A stretch of 14,596 nt of DNA from Syntrophomonadaceae bacterium. GTDB taxonomy: Bacteria; Bacillota; Dethiobacteria; DTU022. A program made the position numbers and the translations under genes. The stretch is taken from positions 1 to 14,596 of the forward strand of contig PUKR01000268.1 of NCBI GenBank assembly GCA_003552365.1, read 5' to 3'. Of this stretch, positions 6,774-14,078 are shown in pieces. The notes under the pieces are model-generated. The model made no database searches, was not told where the DNA came from, and saw only the letters and a program-made list of their open reading frames with translations. Numbering within the stretch: position 1 is the first letter of the stretch; every line of letters begins with the position of its first letter.

Positions 6774-7310
6774 CTATTTACCAGCTTTACCCGCTTTCTG
6801 GCGAACGTTTTCATTTTCATACCTGATCCCCTTACCTTTATAAGGTTCAGGCGGGTATACCCTGCGGATTACCGCAGCTAAATTACCCACTTGTTGCTTG
6901 TCAATACCCTTGACGATAACCTTAGTAGGGCTGGGCACTTCAATTTCAATGTTTTCCTGGGGTTCAAAGACCACAGGATGGGCAAACCCCATATTCAAAA
7001 CCAGGTTATTTCCCTGCATGGCGGCCCTGTAGCCAACCCCTACCAGTTCAAGGCTTTGAGTGTAACCTTCGGTTACGCCTTTAACCATGTTGTCAATCAG
7101 GGTTCGGGTTAAGCCGTGCAAAGACCTATGTTCCGGTTTGTCAGTGGGACGCTTTACATAAAGCCATCCCTCTTCCTGTTCGATGATCATATCCCGGTGC
7201 AGCTCCTTAGAGAGCTCGCCCTTAGGTCCCTTTACTGTAATATGATTTCCCTTAAACTGTACCTGGACATTATCGGGTACAGCAACAGGTTTTTTACAGG
7301 TTCGTGACAT
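6774..7310 (-). CDS. rplF: 50S ribosomal protein L6
   Basis: L6 binds domain VI of 23S rRNA near the sarcin-ricin loop and the factor-binding site. The 178-residue protein has the two-repeat L6 fold, with VQFKGNHITVKGPKGEL (17-33) in the first half and VGVGYRAAMQGNNLVLNMGF in the second, then IRRVYPPEPYKGKGIRYENE near the C-terminus. The N-terminus reads MSRTCKKPVAVP; most homologues I know have glycine where Cys5 is found, a minor oddity. The ATG at 7310 follows AGGAGG at a good distance. It sits 20 bases after rpsH. Confidence 0.98.
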   Translation of the reverse strand: MSRTCKKPVAVPDNVQVQFKGNHITVKGPKGELSKELHRDMIIEQEEGWLYVKRPTDKPEHRSLHGLTRTLIDNMVKGVTEGYTQSLELVGVGYRAAMQGNNLVLNMGFAHPVVFEPQENIEIEVPSPTKVIVKGIDKQQVGNLAAVIRRVYPPEPYKGKGIRYENENVRQKAGKAGK

Positions 7311-7330
7311 CGGTAAACCTCCTCGCTATG

Positions 7331-7726
7331 CTACCAGATATAGCACAAAACTTCTCCGCCGGATCCGGTTTCCCGGGCCTGGCGGTCGCTCATCAACCCC
7401 TGGGAAGTAGAAATAACTGCTATTCCCAACCCACCCAGGACCTTGGGCAGTTCGTCCTTCTTTACATAAACCCTTAACCCAGGTTTACTAATCCGCTTTA
7501 AACCGCTGATAATTTTTTCCTGGTTGGGTCCGTACTTCAGGTGAACACGCAAAATACCCTGTTTATTATCCTTTATAAACTCATAATCCCTGATAAAGCC
7601 CTCCTGCTTTAAAATAGCGGCGATTGATTGCTTTACATTCGAAGCAGGGATTTCCACTGTTTTATGCCGAACATCGTTGGCGTTACGCACACGGGTCAGC
7701 ATATCGGCAATTGGATCCGTCATCAT
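7331..7726 (-). CDS. rpsH: 30S ribosomal protein S8
   Basis: S8 is a primary binder of 16S rRNA in the central domain; in E. coli it also represses the spc operon. The 131-residue product begins MMTDPIADMLTRVRNAN, contains VISTSQGLMSDRQAR near 109-123 and ends GEVLCYIW, all family hallmarks. Two ATG codons stand in tandem (7726 and 7723); I keep the first, with AGGAGG 12 bases upstream, but the second gives nearly the same product and cannot be excluded. It follows the zinc-type S14 gene by 34 bases. Confidence 0.98.
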   Translation of the reverse strand: MMTDPIADMLTRVRNANDVRHKTVEIPASNVKQSIAAILKQEGFIRDYEFIKDNKQGILRVHLKYGPNQEKIISGLKRISKPGLRVYVKKDELPKVLGGLGIAVISTSQGLMSDRQARETGSGGEVLCYIW

Positions 7727-7760
7727 TGGCAGTAATAACCTCCTCTCATTCTTCCATCAT

Positions 7761-7946
7761 CTACCAGCTGGCTTTTTTAACCCCCGGAATTTTCCCTTCG
7801 TTGGCCAGATGACGAAAGCAAAGGCGGCACAGGCCGAATTTGCGCAAGTAAGCCCTTGAGCGGCCGCAAATATGACAGCGGTTGTAACCGCGGACTTTGA
7901 ACTTAGGCTTTCTCTTAGCCTTAGCTATTAACGATTTCTTGGCCAT
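7761..7946 (-). CDS. rpsZ: 30S ribosomal protein S14, zinc type
   Basis: S14 is in the 30S head and is needed for late assembly. This is the short zinc-binding form: 61 residues, against about 100 for the zinc-independent form of many proteobacteria. The ligands C24, C27, C40 and C43 are present in RCHICGRS and LCRLCFR. The N-terminus MAKKSLIAKAKRKPKFKVR and C-terminus KIPGVKKASW are typical. The ATG at 7946 follows TAAGGAGGG by about six bases. The gene is called rpsZ or rpsN depending on nomenclature. Its place between rplE and rpsH is standard. Confidence 0.98.
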   Translation of the reverse strand: MAKKSLIAKAKRKPKFKVRGYNRCHICGRSRAYLRKFGLCRLCFRHLANEGKIPGVKKASW

Positions 7947-7983
7947 CCTTACCCTCCTTAAATTAGCGCGATGCTTTATTTTA

Positions 7984-8526
7984 TTAGGCCGCCCTGAAAG
8001 GCATACCTAAAAGGGTCAAAAGTTCGCGTGCTTCTTCATCAGTCTCGGCAGTAGTCACTATTGTGATGTCCATACCAAGGACTCTTTCTACTTGACTGTA
8101 CTCAATTTCGGGGAAAATCAACTGTTCTTTAATGCCTATGGTAAAGTTGCCTCGCCCGTCAAAGGAATGCGGTGATATTCCCCGGAAGTCTCTGACCCTG
8201 GGTAAAGCAATACTAAAAAGCTTGTCCAGGAAATCATACATCCGGATACCACGCAGGGTCAGCTTACAGCCTATCGGGTTGCCCTCACGGACTTTAAAGC
8301 TGGCCACCGAGCGGCGTGCTCTGGTTATAATCGGCTTCTGGCCGGTTATGATCGAGAGGTCATTTACCGCTGCATCCAGTATTTTCGGGTTTTCTTTACC
8401 TTCACCCAGGCCCATATTTATAACAATTTTTTCGATGCGGGGCGCCTGCAGTTTATTCCTGTAGGCAAACCGTTCAACGAGCTCGGGCCTTACTTCTTCA
8501 AGGTACTTCTGTTTTAACCGTGACAT
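7984..8526 (-). CDS. rplE: 50S ribosomal protein L5
   Basis: L5 binds 5S rRNA and the P-site tRNA elbow and helps form bridge B1b with S13. The 180-residue product has the expected length and sequence, including RIEKIVINMGLGEGKENPKI in its N-terminal half, RRSVASFKVREGNPIGCKLTL in the middle, and GMDITIVTTAETDEEAREL near the end. The ATG at 8526 is forced, since an in-frame TAA lies four codons upstream. Its ribosome binding site AAGGAGGG is 14 bases away, rather far, and is fused to the TAA stop of rplX. Confidence 0.98.
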   Translation of the reverse strand: MSRLKQKYLEEVRPELVERFAYRNKLQAPRIEKIVINMGLGEGKENPKILDAAVNDLSIITGQKPIITRARRSVASFKVREGNPIGCKLTLRGIRMYDFLDKLFSIALPRVRDFRGISPHSFDGRGNFTIGIKEQLIFPEIEYSQVERVLGMDITIVTTAETDEEARELLTLLGMPFRAA

Positions 8527-8545
8527 ATTTGCGCCTTAACCCTCC

Positions 8546-8875
8546 TTACTTATCCAGCGATTCGCCGCACTTTCGACATGCTCGAACCCGGCGGTCATCA
8601 GAAAGAGTTTTTTTCGCTACCCGGGTCGGCTTACTGCAGGCCGGGCAAACAACCATCACTCTTGAAGCCGGAAAATCAGCTTCCATCTCCCTGATTCCCC
8701 CCTGGGGAACCCTTTGAGTTGGCTTGGCATGTTTTTTAATGATATTTACTCCTTCCACCTTAACCCTGCCTTGACGGGGCTCAGTGGAAATAACTTTACC
8801 TTTTTTACCTTTATCTTTACCGGAAAGGACTAAAACTCTATCCCCCCGGCGTACGGGCATTTTTTTGTTTACCAC
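8546..8875 (-). CDS. rplX: 50S ribosomal protein L24, four-cysteine form
   Basis: L24 starts large-subunit assembly by binding the 5' region of 23S rRNA, and lies near the exit tunnel. The 109-residue product carries an N-terminal KOW motif (GDRVLVLSGKDKGKKGKV, 11-28), then GVNIIKKHAKPTQ. The C-terminal part has two CxxC pairs, C77/C80 (VCPAC) and C100/C103 (ACRKC), suggesting zinc binding; many homologues, such as that of B. subtilis, lack them. I chose the GTG at 8875 because a GGAGGTGG site lies at a plausible distance upstream. An ATG five codons in (8860) would sit about 28 bases from that site and is less likely, although many homologues begin close to that point. Confidence 0.96.
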   Translation of the reverse strand: MVNKKMPVRRGDRVLVLSGKDKGKKGKVISTEPRQGRVKVEGVNIIKKHAKPTQRVPQGGIREMEADFPASRVMVVCPACSKPTRVAKKTLSDDRRVRACRKCGESLDK

Positions 8876-8905
8876 CGGTTATTCGCCACCTCCATACTTA
8901 GAGAA

Positions 8906-9274
8906 CTAAATTACTTCCGGTGCCAGGGAAACAATTTTCATAAAGTCCTTTTCCCTTAGCTCGCGGGCAACCGGACCAAAGATACGGGTCCCCCGCGGGT
9001 TGTTTAATTCATTAATAATAACTGCTGCATTCTCGTCAAAGTTAATATGCGAACCATCCCTGCGGTTAAGCCGGCTTTTTGTCCGCACAATAACAGCCCG
9101 GACAACATCACCTTTTTTTACGCCGCCTCCGGGAGTTGCTTCCTTAACCGAACCGACGAAAATATCGCCGATGCGGCCCGCTTTACGCTTTGAACCTCCC
9201 AGGACCCTGATACACAGGATCTTCTTCGCTCCCGAGTTATCAGCCACTTTTAAGACGGTTTCTGTTTGAATCAT
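8906..9274 (-). CDS. rplN: 50S ribosomal protein L14
   Basis: L14 lies at the subunit interface, forms bridges with 16S rRNA and binds the silencing factor RsfS in other bacteria. From the ATG at 9274 the protein has 122 residues, exactly the usual length, beginning MIQTETVLKVADNSGAKKI and containing RVLGGSKRKAGRIGDIFV and FDENAAVIINELNNPRGTRI. An ATG six codons earlier (9292) is in frame, but the AAAGGAG site lies between the two, eight bases before 9274, which settles the start. It opens the spc block after a 51-base spacer from rpsQ. Confidence 0.97.
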   Translation of the reverse strand: MIQTETVLKVADNSGAKKILCIRVLGGSKRKAGRIGDIFVGSVKEATPGGGVKKGDVVRAVIVRTKSRLNRRDGSHINFDENAAVIINELNNPRGTRIFGPVARELREKDFMKIVSLAPEVI

Positions 9275-9325
9275 CGTTGCCTCTCCTTTCATCCTCTTCC
9301 CGACAGGCTTTTCGAAAAGAGAACC

Positions 9326-9583
9326 CTACAGCTTCGATTTTCGTATAATTTCCACCAGGCACCAGTTTTTATCCTTGCTCAGAGGCCTGGTTTCCATAAT
9401 CTTTACTATATCGCCTACTCGGGATTCATTGTTTTCATCATGAAACTTATACTTTTTAGTCCTGCGAATAGTCTTGCCATACAAGGAGTGGTGAGTTTTC
9501 CTCTCCACCGCTACAACTCTTGTTTTATCCATTTTATCGCTGACCACACGACCGCTGCGGACTTTAGTTTTACTTGTCTCCAA
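9326..9583 (-). CDS. rpsQ: 30S ribosomal protein S17
   Basis: S17 is a primary 16S rRNA binder with an OB-fold, needed early in 30S assembly. The 85-residue product includes RSGRVVSDKMDKTRVVAVER (9-28), KTIRRTKKYKFHDEN, GDIVKIMETRPLSKDK and a basic end IIRKSKL. The start is TTG at 9583, nine bases after AAGGGAGG; no ATG precedes the conserved core. It is the last gene of the S10 block, 28 bases after rpmC. Confidence 0.98.
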   Translation of the reverse strand: METSKTKVRSGRVVSDKMDKTRVVAVERKTHHSLYGKTIRRTKKYKFHDENNESRVGDIVKIMETRPLSKDKNWCLVEIIRKSKL

Positions 9584-9611
9584 ACCAATGGGCCTCCCTT
9601 CCTATTTAAGC

Positions 9612-9803
9612 TCAGCTAAGGGCCCGTTCCCTGAGCACTGTTTTTACACGAGCAATATTACGGCGGACTTCTTTAATCTGCATTACATTATCCAGCTGAC
9701 CGGTGGCTTGCTGGAAACGAAGGTTAAAAAGTTCTTCCTTCAGTTCTTTCACTTTGTTCTCCAGCTCCTGTTCATTTAGTTCATGGACTTCTTTCATTTT
9801 CAT
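9612..9803 (-). CDS. rpmC: 50S ribosomal protein L29
   Basis: L29 lies beside L23 at the peptide exit tunnel, where trigger factor and SRP dock. The 63-residue product is a two-helix protein with ELNEQELENKVKELKEELFN (8-27), the signature LRFQQATGQLDN and the C-terminal helix IKEVRRNIARVKTVLRER. The ATG at 9803 overlaps the TGA of rplP as ATGA, a classical coupling arrangement, with GGGTGG upstream. A second in-frame ATG at 9797 would remove only two residues and cannot be excluded. Confidence 0.97.
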   Translation of the reverse strand: MKMKEVHELNEQELENKVKELKEELFNLRFQQATGQLDNVMQIKEVRRNIARVKTVLRERALS

Positions 9804-10228
9804 TCAGATACACCACCCGCTTCAGCTCTTTTAACAAACTTAGTTTTTATCGGCAGTTTGCTGGCTGCCAGACGCATAGCCTCTTTAGCAACATCATCAT
9901 TTACACCGGCCAATTCAAACATAATCCGGCCCGGTTTAACCACGGCCACCCAGTATTCGGGAGAACCTTTACCTTTACCCATCCGGGTCTCGGCAGGCTT
10001 CTCAGTTACCGGCTTATCAGGAAAAATGCAAATCCACACTTTACCTCCCCGTTTGATGGACCTGGTCATGGCAATACGAGCCGCTTCAATCTGCCGGCTG
10101 GTAATCCAAGAAGGTTCCAGGGCTTGCAGGCCGAATTCACCGTACTGTATTGTTGTACCGCCTTTCGAACGCCCTTTTAACCGGCCACGCTGCTGACGAC
10201 GATATTTAACCCGCTTAGGCATTAACAT
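9800..10228 (-). CDS. rplP: 50S ribosomal protein L16
   Basis: L16 organises the A-site region of the large subunit and helps place aminoacyl-tRNA. The 142-residue product begins MLMPKRVKYRRQQRGRLKG, with FGLQALEPSWITSRQIEAAR, MTRSIKRGGKVWICIFPDKP and RMGKGKGSPEYWVAVVKPG, all conserved. The first ATG (10228) lies nine bases after GGAGGAGGT and is chosen over the ATG two codons later (10222). The gene overlaps the end of rpsC by 14 bases and shares ATGA with rpmC at its end. Confidence 0.98.
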   Translation of the reverse strand: MLMPKRVKYRRQQRGRLKGRSKGGTTIQYGEFGLQALEPSWITSRQIEAARIAMTRSIKRGGKVWICIFPDKPVTEKPAETRMGKGKGSPEYWVAVVKPGRIMFELAGVNDDVAKEAMRLAASKLPIKTKFVKRAEAGGVSE

Positions 10229-10895
10229 TTGTGTCTACCTCCTCCGCAGGCTTTTCCTCACCAGGTTTGGGGGGTAATATTTCGCCTTTGTAAATCCAAA
10301 CTTTTACTCCGATTCTTCCATAAGTTGTTTTAGCTTCTACAAACCCATAATCGATATCGGCTCGCAAAGTCTGCAATGGCACGGTACCTTCATGGTAACT
10401 TTCGTTGCGAGCCATTTCTGAACCGCCGAGCCGGCCACTGCATGCAATTCTTACCCCTTTGGCTCCATTGCGCATGGTACGGAAAACAGCCTGTTTCATC
10501 GCCCTTCTGAATGCAATTCGTCTTTCCAGCTGTGAAGCAACATTTTCAGCTACCAGCTGCGCATCCATTTCAGGCTTCTTAATTTCAATTATATTTATGT
10601 GCACTTTCTTATCTGTTACTTTCTCCAATTGCTTACGCAGCCCTTCGACTCCGGCGCCACCCCGGCCGATAACCATCCCCGGTTTAGCGGTGTGGATATT
10701 GATCCGCACATTGTTGGCTGCCCTTTCTATTTCTATCCGGGATACTGAAGCACCCTCCAGGGTTTTCTGAATGTAATCCCTGATCTGCAGGTCTTCATGC
10801 AGCTGCTGCTTGTAATTTTTACCGGAATACCACCGTGCATCCCAATCTCGAATAACTCCAATCCGGAAACCGATGGGGCTAACTTTTTGTCCCAC
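10215..10895 (-). CDS. rpsC: 30S ribosomal protein S3
   Basis: S3 lies at the mRNA entrance on the 30S head and works with S4 and S5 in mRNA unwinding. The 226-residue product has the N-terminal segment MGQKVSPIGFRIGVIRDW, a type II KH domain with the GRGG loop at 77-80 (PGMVIGRGGAGVEGLRKQL), and the C-terminal domain with RRAMKQAVFRTMRNGAKG and DIDYGFVEAKTTYGRIGVKVW. A lightly conserved acidic tail follows. The start is GTG at 10895, five bases after the TAG of rplV, with an AAGGGGGTC ribosome binding site that overlaps the rplV end. Confidence 0.98.
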   Translation of the reverse strand: MGQKVSPIGFRIGVIRDWDARWYSGKNYKQQLHEDLQIRDYIQKTLEGASVSRIEIERAANNVRINIHTAKPGMVIGRGGAGVEGLRKQLEKVTDKKVHINIIEIKKPEMDAQLVAENVASQLERRIAFRRAMKQAVFRTMRNGAKGVRIACSGRLGGSEMARNESYHEGTVPLQTLRADIDYGFVEAKTTYGRIGVKVWIYKGEILPPKPGEEKPAEEVDTNVNA

Positions 10896-10900
10896 GTCGT

Positions 10901-11242
10901 CTAGACCCCCTTTCTTTCTTTGAGTATAACCGTAATATGGCTGGTGCGTTTTAAAATAAGGGTTCGCCTTCCTCTCGCCCGCGGCTGGACCCGTTTAATA
11001 GTAGGGCCCTCATCAACGTAGGCCTTGTCAATATAAAGCGCACCGCGATTCATTTCATGGTTATACTCAGCATTTGCGGCTGCGGAATTAACCACCTTGG
11101 CCACGGTCGGAGCAGCACCCCGCGGAGTATAACGCAATATGCTCAAGGCTTCGTCCAAATCCTTATCTCGAATCAAGTCAATTACGGCCCTCGCTTTACG
11201 CGGTGCCAGGCGTACATAGCGAGCCTGTGCTTTTGCTTCCAT
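10901..11242 (-). CDS. rplV: 50S ribosomal protein L22
   Basis: L22 spans all six domains of 23S rRNA and sends a beta-hairpin into the exit tunnel, where macrolide-resistance changes arise. The 113-residue product begins MEAKAQARYVRLAPRKAR and includes VAKVVNSAAANAEYNHEM and the hairpin region DEGPTIKRVQPRARGR, ending KRTSHITVILKE. The hairpin is complete, with no insertion or deletion against the family pattern I know. The ATG at 11242 follows AGAGGAGG. It lies 22 bases after rpsS. Confidence 0.98.
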   Translation of the reverse strand: MEAKAQARYVRLAPRKARAVIDLIRDKDLDEALSILRYTPRGAAPTVAKVVNSAAANAEYNHEMNRGALYIDKAYVDEGPTIKRVQPRARGRRTLILKRTSHITVILKERKGV

Positions 11243-11264
11243 TAGTTATTCTGCCTCCTCTACC

Positions 11265-11549
11265 CTACTTAATGGTCGTAGAACGCTCGGTATGGTGCCC
11301 GTGCCCACGGAAGGTGCGGGTCGGAGCGAATTCTCCCAGCTTATGTCCCACCATATCCTCGCTGATAAATATCGGGACATGACGTCGGCCGTCATACACG
11401 GCAATGGTGTGTCCGACCATTTCCGGAAATATTGTCGAACGACGAGACCAGGTTTTTACAACCTTCTTTTCTCCCTTTTCGCTCATCTGTTGAATTTTTT
11501 TCATCAAACTGGCCTCTACATAGGGCCCTTTTTTCAGTGACCGAGACAC
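11265..11549 (-). CDS. rpsS: 30S ribosomal protein S19
   Basis: S19 pairs with S13 in the 30S head and contacts the A-site and P-site tRNAs. The 94-residue product begins MSRSLKKGPYVEASLMKKI and contains KTWSRRSTIFPEMVGHTIAV, HVPIFISEDMVGHKLGEFAP and TRTFRGHG, all family hallmarks. The start is GTG at 11549, 11 bases after GGGAGG. The 71-base spacer between rplB and rpsS is one of the longer gaps within the block. Confidence 0.98.
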   Translation of the reverse strand: MSRSLKKGPYVEASLMKKIQQMSEKGEKKVVKTWSRRSTIFPEMVGHTIAVYDGRRHVPIFISEDMVGHKLGEFAPTRTFRGHGHHTERSTTIK

Positions 11550-11591
11550 TTTGTTTACAACCTCCCTTTCAGACGGAAACCTGTAACACCT

Positions 11592-11606
11592 GCTGTTAAA
11601 AACAGC
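11592..11606 (-). other. Small inverted repeat in the rplB-rpsS spacer
   Basis: The spacer holds GCTGTT, three bases, then AACAGC, a perfect 6-bp stem with a 3-base loop. On the minus strand it is followed by AGGTGTTACAGG and not by a T run, so it is not an intrinsic terminator. It could mark an RNA processing site or mean nothing. Confidence 0.3.
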
Positions 11607-11620
11607 TTAATCTTTTAGGG

Positions 11621-12451
11621 TTACTTCTTCCGACGGCGGACAATATATTTATCCGTATCTTTTTTCTTCCTCCGGGTTTTATACCCGATTGTCGGTTTAC
11701 CCCACGGGGTAACCGGGCTATCCAGGCCAATCGGCGCCCTTCCTTCACCACCGCCATGCGGGTGATCGCTGGGGTTCATTACGGACCCGCGCACGGTGGG
11801 TCGCCTGCCCATCCAGCGGCTGCGTCCTGCTTTCCCGATAGTTAAGTTCTCATGCTCCACGTTGCCAAGCTGGCCAACTGTAGCCCGGCAATCAAGAGGT
11901 ACCAACCTTACTTCGCCGGAAGGCAGCCTTAAATGTCCCATTTTACCTTCCTTAGCCGCCAGCTGAGCAGCAGTCCCGGCCGAACGAGCCAGCTGCCCGC
12001 CATACCCCTGTTTCATCTCGATGTTGTGAATAAATGTTCCTACCGGTATTGAACGCAGCGGCATAGCATTTCCGGGCCTGACTTCAACTTTCTTTCCGGA
12101 CACAACCTTTTGACCGGGTCTTAGGCCCATTGGCGCCAGGATATAGCGCTTTTCGCCGTCTGCATAATTCAGCAGGGCGATATTTGCCGAACGGTTTGGA
12201 TCGTATTCAATCCCCGCTACCTTGGCCGGAACATCATCTTTATCCCGTTTAAAATCAATAATCCTGTAGCTGCGCTTGTGACCGCCACCCCGGTGACGAA
12301 CAGTCATTCGCCCATAAGCATTTCGTCCGGCTTTTTTTCTTAAAGGAGCTAAAAGTGATTTTTCAGGCTCCTTTCTGGTAATCTCATCAAAAGTCGATAC
12401 GGTGACAAACCGCCGCCCCGGTGAAGTAGGTTTAAAACGTTTTACAGCCAT
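11621..12451 (-). CDS. rplB: 50S ribosomal protein L2
   Basis: L2 is among the most conserved ribosomal proteins; it lies near the peptidyl transferase centre and is needed for subunit joining. The 276-residue product has the usual length. The N-terminal OB-like region includes YGRMTVRHRGGGHKRSYRI (46-64). The C-terminal loop NPSDHPHGGGEGRAPIG (226-242) includes H230, which aligns with the functionally important His229 of E. coli. A basic tail KYIVRRRKK ends the protein. The ATG at 12451 lies after AGGAGGGAA. It follows rplW by 18 bases. Confidence 0.99.
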   Translation of the reverse strand: MAVKRFKPTSPGRRFVTVSTFDEITRKEPEKSLLAPLRKKAGRNAYGRMTVRHRGGGHKRSYRIIDFKRDKDDVPAKVAGIEYDPNRSANIALLNYADGEKRYILAPMGLRPGQKVVSGKKVEVRPGNAMPLRSIPVGTFIHNIEMKQGYGGQLARSAGTAAQLAAKEGKMGHLRLPSGEVRLVPLDCRATVGQLGNVEHENLTIGKAGRSRWMGRRPTVRGSVMNPSDHPHGGGEGRAPIGLDSPVTPWGKPTIGYKTRRKKKDTDKYIVRRRKK

Positions 12452-12469
12452 TGTATTTCCCTCCTTCTA

Positions 12470-12763
12470 CTAGCGGCTTTCAAACAGCTCTATTGGTTTG
12501 CTGCCTTCGGCCAGAGTAATAATCGCCTTTTTCCATGAAGCTGTCTTCCCTTCGGGAAAACGGCCCAGGCGTTTCTTTTTGCCCTTAAAGTTAGCGGTGT
12601 TTACCGATTTTACCTGAACACCGAAGATTTCTTCAAGAGCTTGTTTGATCTCGATTTTATTGGCATCGCTGTCTACAATAAAAGTATACTTATTATCTTC
12701 CATAAGATCGGTAGATTTTTCGCTAATCAGGGGGCGGATAATTATATCCCTTGCTTGCTTCAT
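12470..12763 (-). CDS. rplW: 50S ribosomal protein L23
   Basis: L23 rims the peptide exit tunnel and is the main docking site for trigger factor and SRP. The 97-residue product begins MKQARDIIIRPLISEKSTDL and contains YTFIVDSDANKIEIKQALEE, FGVQVKSVNTANFKGKKKR and WKKAIITLAEG. The start shares ATGA with the TGA of rplD, a 4-base overlap implying coupled translation. Its ribosome binding site lies within the end of rplD (GGAGGTG about 12 bases upstream). Confidence 0.98.
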   Translation of the reverse strand: MKQARDIIIRPLISEKSTDLMEDNKYTFIVDSDANKIEIKQALEEIFGVQVKSVNTANFKGKKKRLGRFPEGKTASWKKAIITLAEGSKPIELFESR

Positions 12764-13386
12764 CCGCCGAACACCTCCTCAACCTGCTGCAAGGCGTCCT
12801 TGCTCATTACCAGGTAATCATAATTCAAAATGTCGAGCACGTTAAGCTGACGGGCCAAAATTGTTTTTACCCTGGGCAGGTTGCGTGCCGCCATGATCAG
12901 GTTTTGGTCATTTTGGGCACTGACAATCAAGGTCCCCCCGCTTATGTTTAAATGGTTTAATAAGCTGACCATTTTTTTGGTTTTCGGTTCATCAACTGCA
13001 AAATCATCAATCACAATCAATTTTCCTTCATTAACCTTATCGCTCAGGGCAGACTTAAGGGCCGTGCGGCGCATTTTTTTAGGCACCTTGCTCTTGCTTT
13101 CAAGGGGCCTGGGACCAAAAGTTACGCCACCGCCAACCCAGATCGGTGAACGAACCGACCCGTGCCGGGCGCGCCCGGTTCCTTTTTGCGGCCACGGCTT
13201 GGCGCCGCTCCCTCTCACTTCACTGCGGTCTTTAGTGGAAGCTGTCTTCTGCCGCCTCCTGGCAGCCTGCGAAACAGCTGTCTGATAGAGAGCTCCTTTA
13301 TTTAACGGCGCCCCAAAAAGACCCGCCTGAATCTCAATTTCATCTACCTGTTCACCGTCTTTGTTATATAGTGATATTTTAGGCAT
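12760..13386 (-). CDS. rplD: 50S ribosomal protein L4
   Basis: L4 places an extended loop in the exit tunnel; in E. coli it also represses the S10 operon by binding its leader and by halting transcription. The protein has 208 residues from ATG 13386, beginning MPKISLYNKDGEQVDEI. The tunnel loop includes RSEVRGSGAKPWPQKGTGRA and RHGSVRSPIWVGGGVTFGP. The C-terminal half carries KSALSDKVNEGKLIVIDDF. An in-frame ATG four codons earlier (13398) lies directly against the AAAGGAG site, which leaves no spacer, so 13386 is preferred. I did not recognise the E. coli-type L4 target in the tuf-rpsJ spacer. Confidence 0.96.
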   Translation of the reverse strand: MPKISLYNKDGEQVDEIEIQAGLFGAPLNKGALYQTAVSQAARRRQKTASTKDRSEVRGSGAKPWPQKGTGRARHGSVRSPIWVGGGVTFGPRPLESKSKVPKKMRRTALKSALSDKVNEGKLIVIDDFAVDEPKTKKMVSLLNHLNISGGTLIVSAQNDQNLIMAARNLPRVKTILARQLNVLDILNYDYLVMSKDALQQVEEVFGG

Positions 13387-13420
13387 ATTTAAGGGCATCT
13401 CCTTTCTCCGGGCTATCCGT

Positions 13421-14050
13421 TTACTTGCCTTTCACTGATTCCTTGATTTCCACCAGGCCGCCCCTGGGGCCGGGTACGGAACCCTTTACCAGTAAAATAT
13501 TCTTATCGGCATCAATATCCACGATATTAAGGTTCTGAACCGTTCTCCTCCAGGCGCCCATGCGCCCGGGAAGCGGCCGCCCCTTGAAAACTCTCGCTGC
13601 ATCGACTGCTCCCAGCGAACCGGGACCGCGGTAATAGTGAGAACCGTGCGTTTTAGGGCCTCTCCCGAATCCCATTTTTTTAATCGAGCCTGCAAATCCT
13701 TTGCCCTTGGCGGTTGCGCTGACATCAACACTTTCACCAACCGCAAAGCTGTCAACTTTTATTTCTTGCCCTGGGCTGTAATTTGCGGGATCACTAACCC
13801 GGAATTCACGCAGGTATTGCATCGGCTTGACTTTCGCTCGCCTGAAGTGTCCTTTTAAAGGTTTGTTTACCCGGTTCTCTTTTTTATCTTTATAGCCGAG
13901 CTGAATGCTGTTGTAGCCATCTTTGTCCATGTTTTTAACCTGAACTACCCGGCAAGGCCCGGCTTCCAGAACTGTCACCGGAATTACCCGGCCCTGTTCG
14001 TCGTAAATTTGTGTCATTCCAACTTTTCGCGCCAGAATTGCTTTATCCAT
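13421..14050 (-). CDS. rplC: 50S ribosomal protein L3
   Basis: L3 binds near the 3' end of 23S rRNA, is one of the two assembly initiators of the large subunit, and reaches the peptidyl transferase centre. The 209-residue product begins ILARKVGMTQIYDEQGR-like (MDKAILARKVGMTQIY) and contains VTVLEAGPCRVVQVK, GKGFAGSIKKMGFGRGPKTH and VFKGRPLPGRMGAWRRT. The inner-loop region reads GSHYYRGPGSLGAVDAARVF, a variant of the usual HRxPGSIGA pattern. The ATG at 14050 follows GGGAGGTG by about ten bases. It lies 28 bases after rpsJ. Confidence 0.98.
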   Translation of the reverse strand: MDKAILARKVGMTQIYDEQGRVIPVTVLEAGPCRVVQVKNMDKDGYNSIQLGYKDKKENRVNKPLKGHFRRAKVKPMQYLREFRVSDPANYSPGQEIKVDSFAVGESVDVSATAKGKGFAGSIKKMGFGRGPKTHGSHYYRGPGSLGAVDAARVFKGRPLPGRMGAWRRTVQNLNIVDIDADKNILLVKGSVPGPRGGLVEIKESVKGK

Positions 14051-14078
14051 TATCTTAAGGCACCTCCCGCCACTTTAA

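Noticed and set aside
9275..9292. Extended start for L14 at 9292
   Set aside because: The ribosome binding site lies within this stretch, so the shorter 122-residue form, which is the usual family length, is right.
9308..9319. 12-base palindrome CTTTTCGAAAAG between rpsQ and rplN
   Set aside because: As RNA it forms at most a 4-bp stem with a 4-base loop and has no T run, so it is neither a credible terminator nor a clear operator; it could be chance.
9783..10196. Plus-strand open frame opposite rplP (137 codons) and a similar one at 12881-13285 opposite rplD
   Set aside because: Both are antisense shadows without a plausible product.
11592..11606. Terminator between rplB and rpsS
   Set aside because: The 6-bp hairpin is not followed by a T tract on the transcribed strand and lies inside a highly conserved operon.
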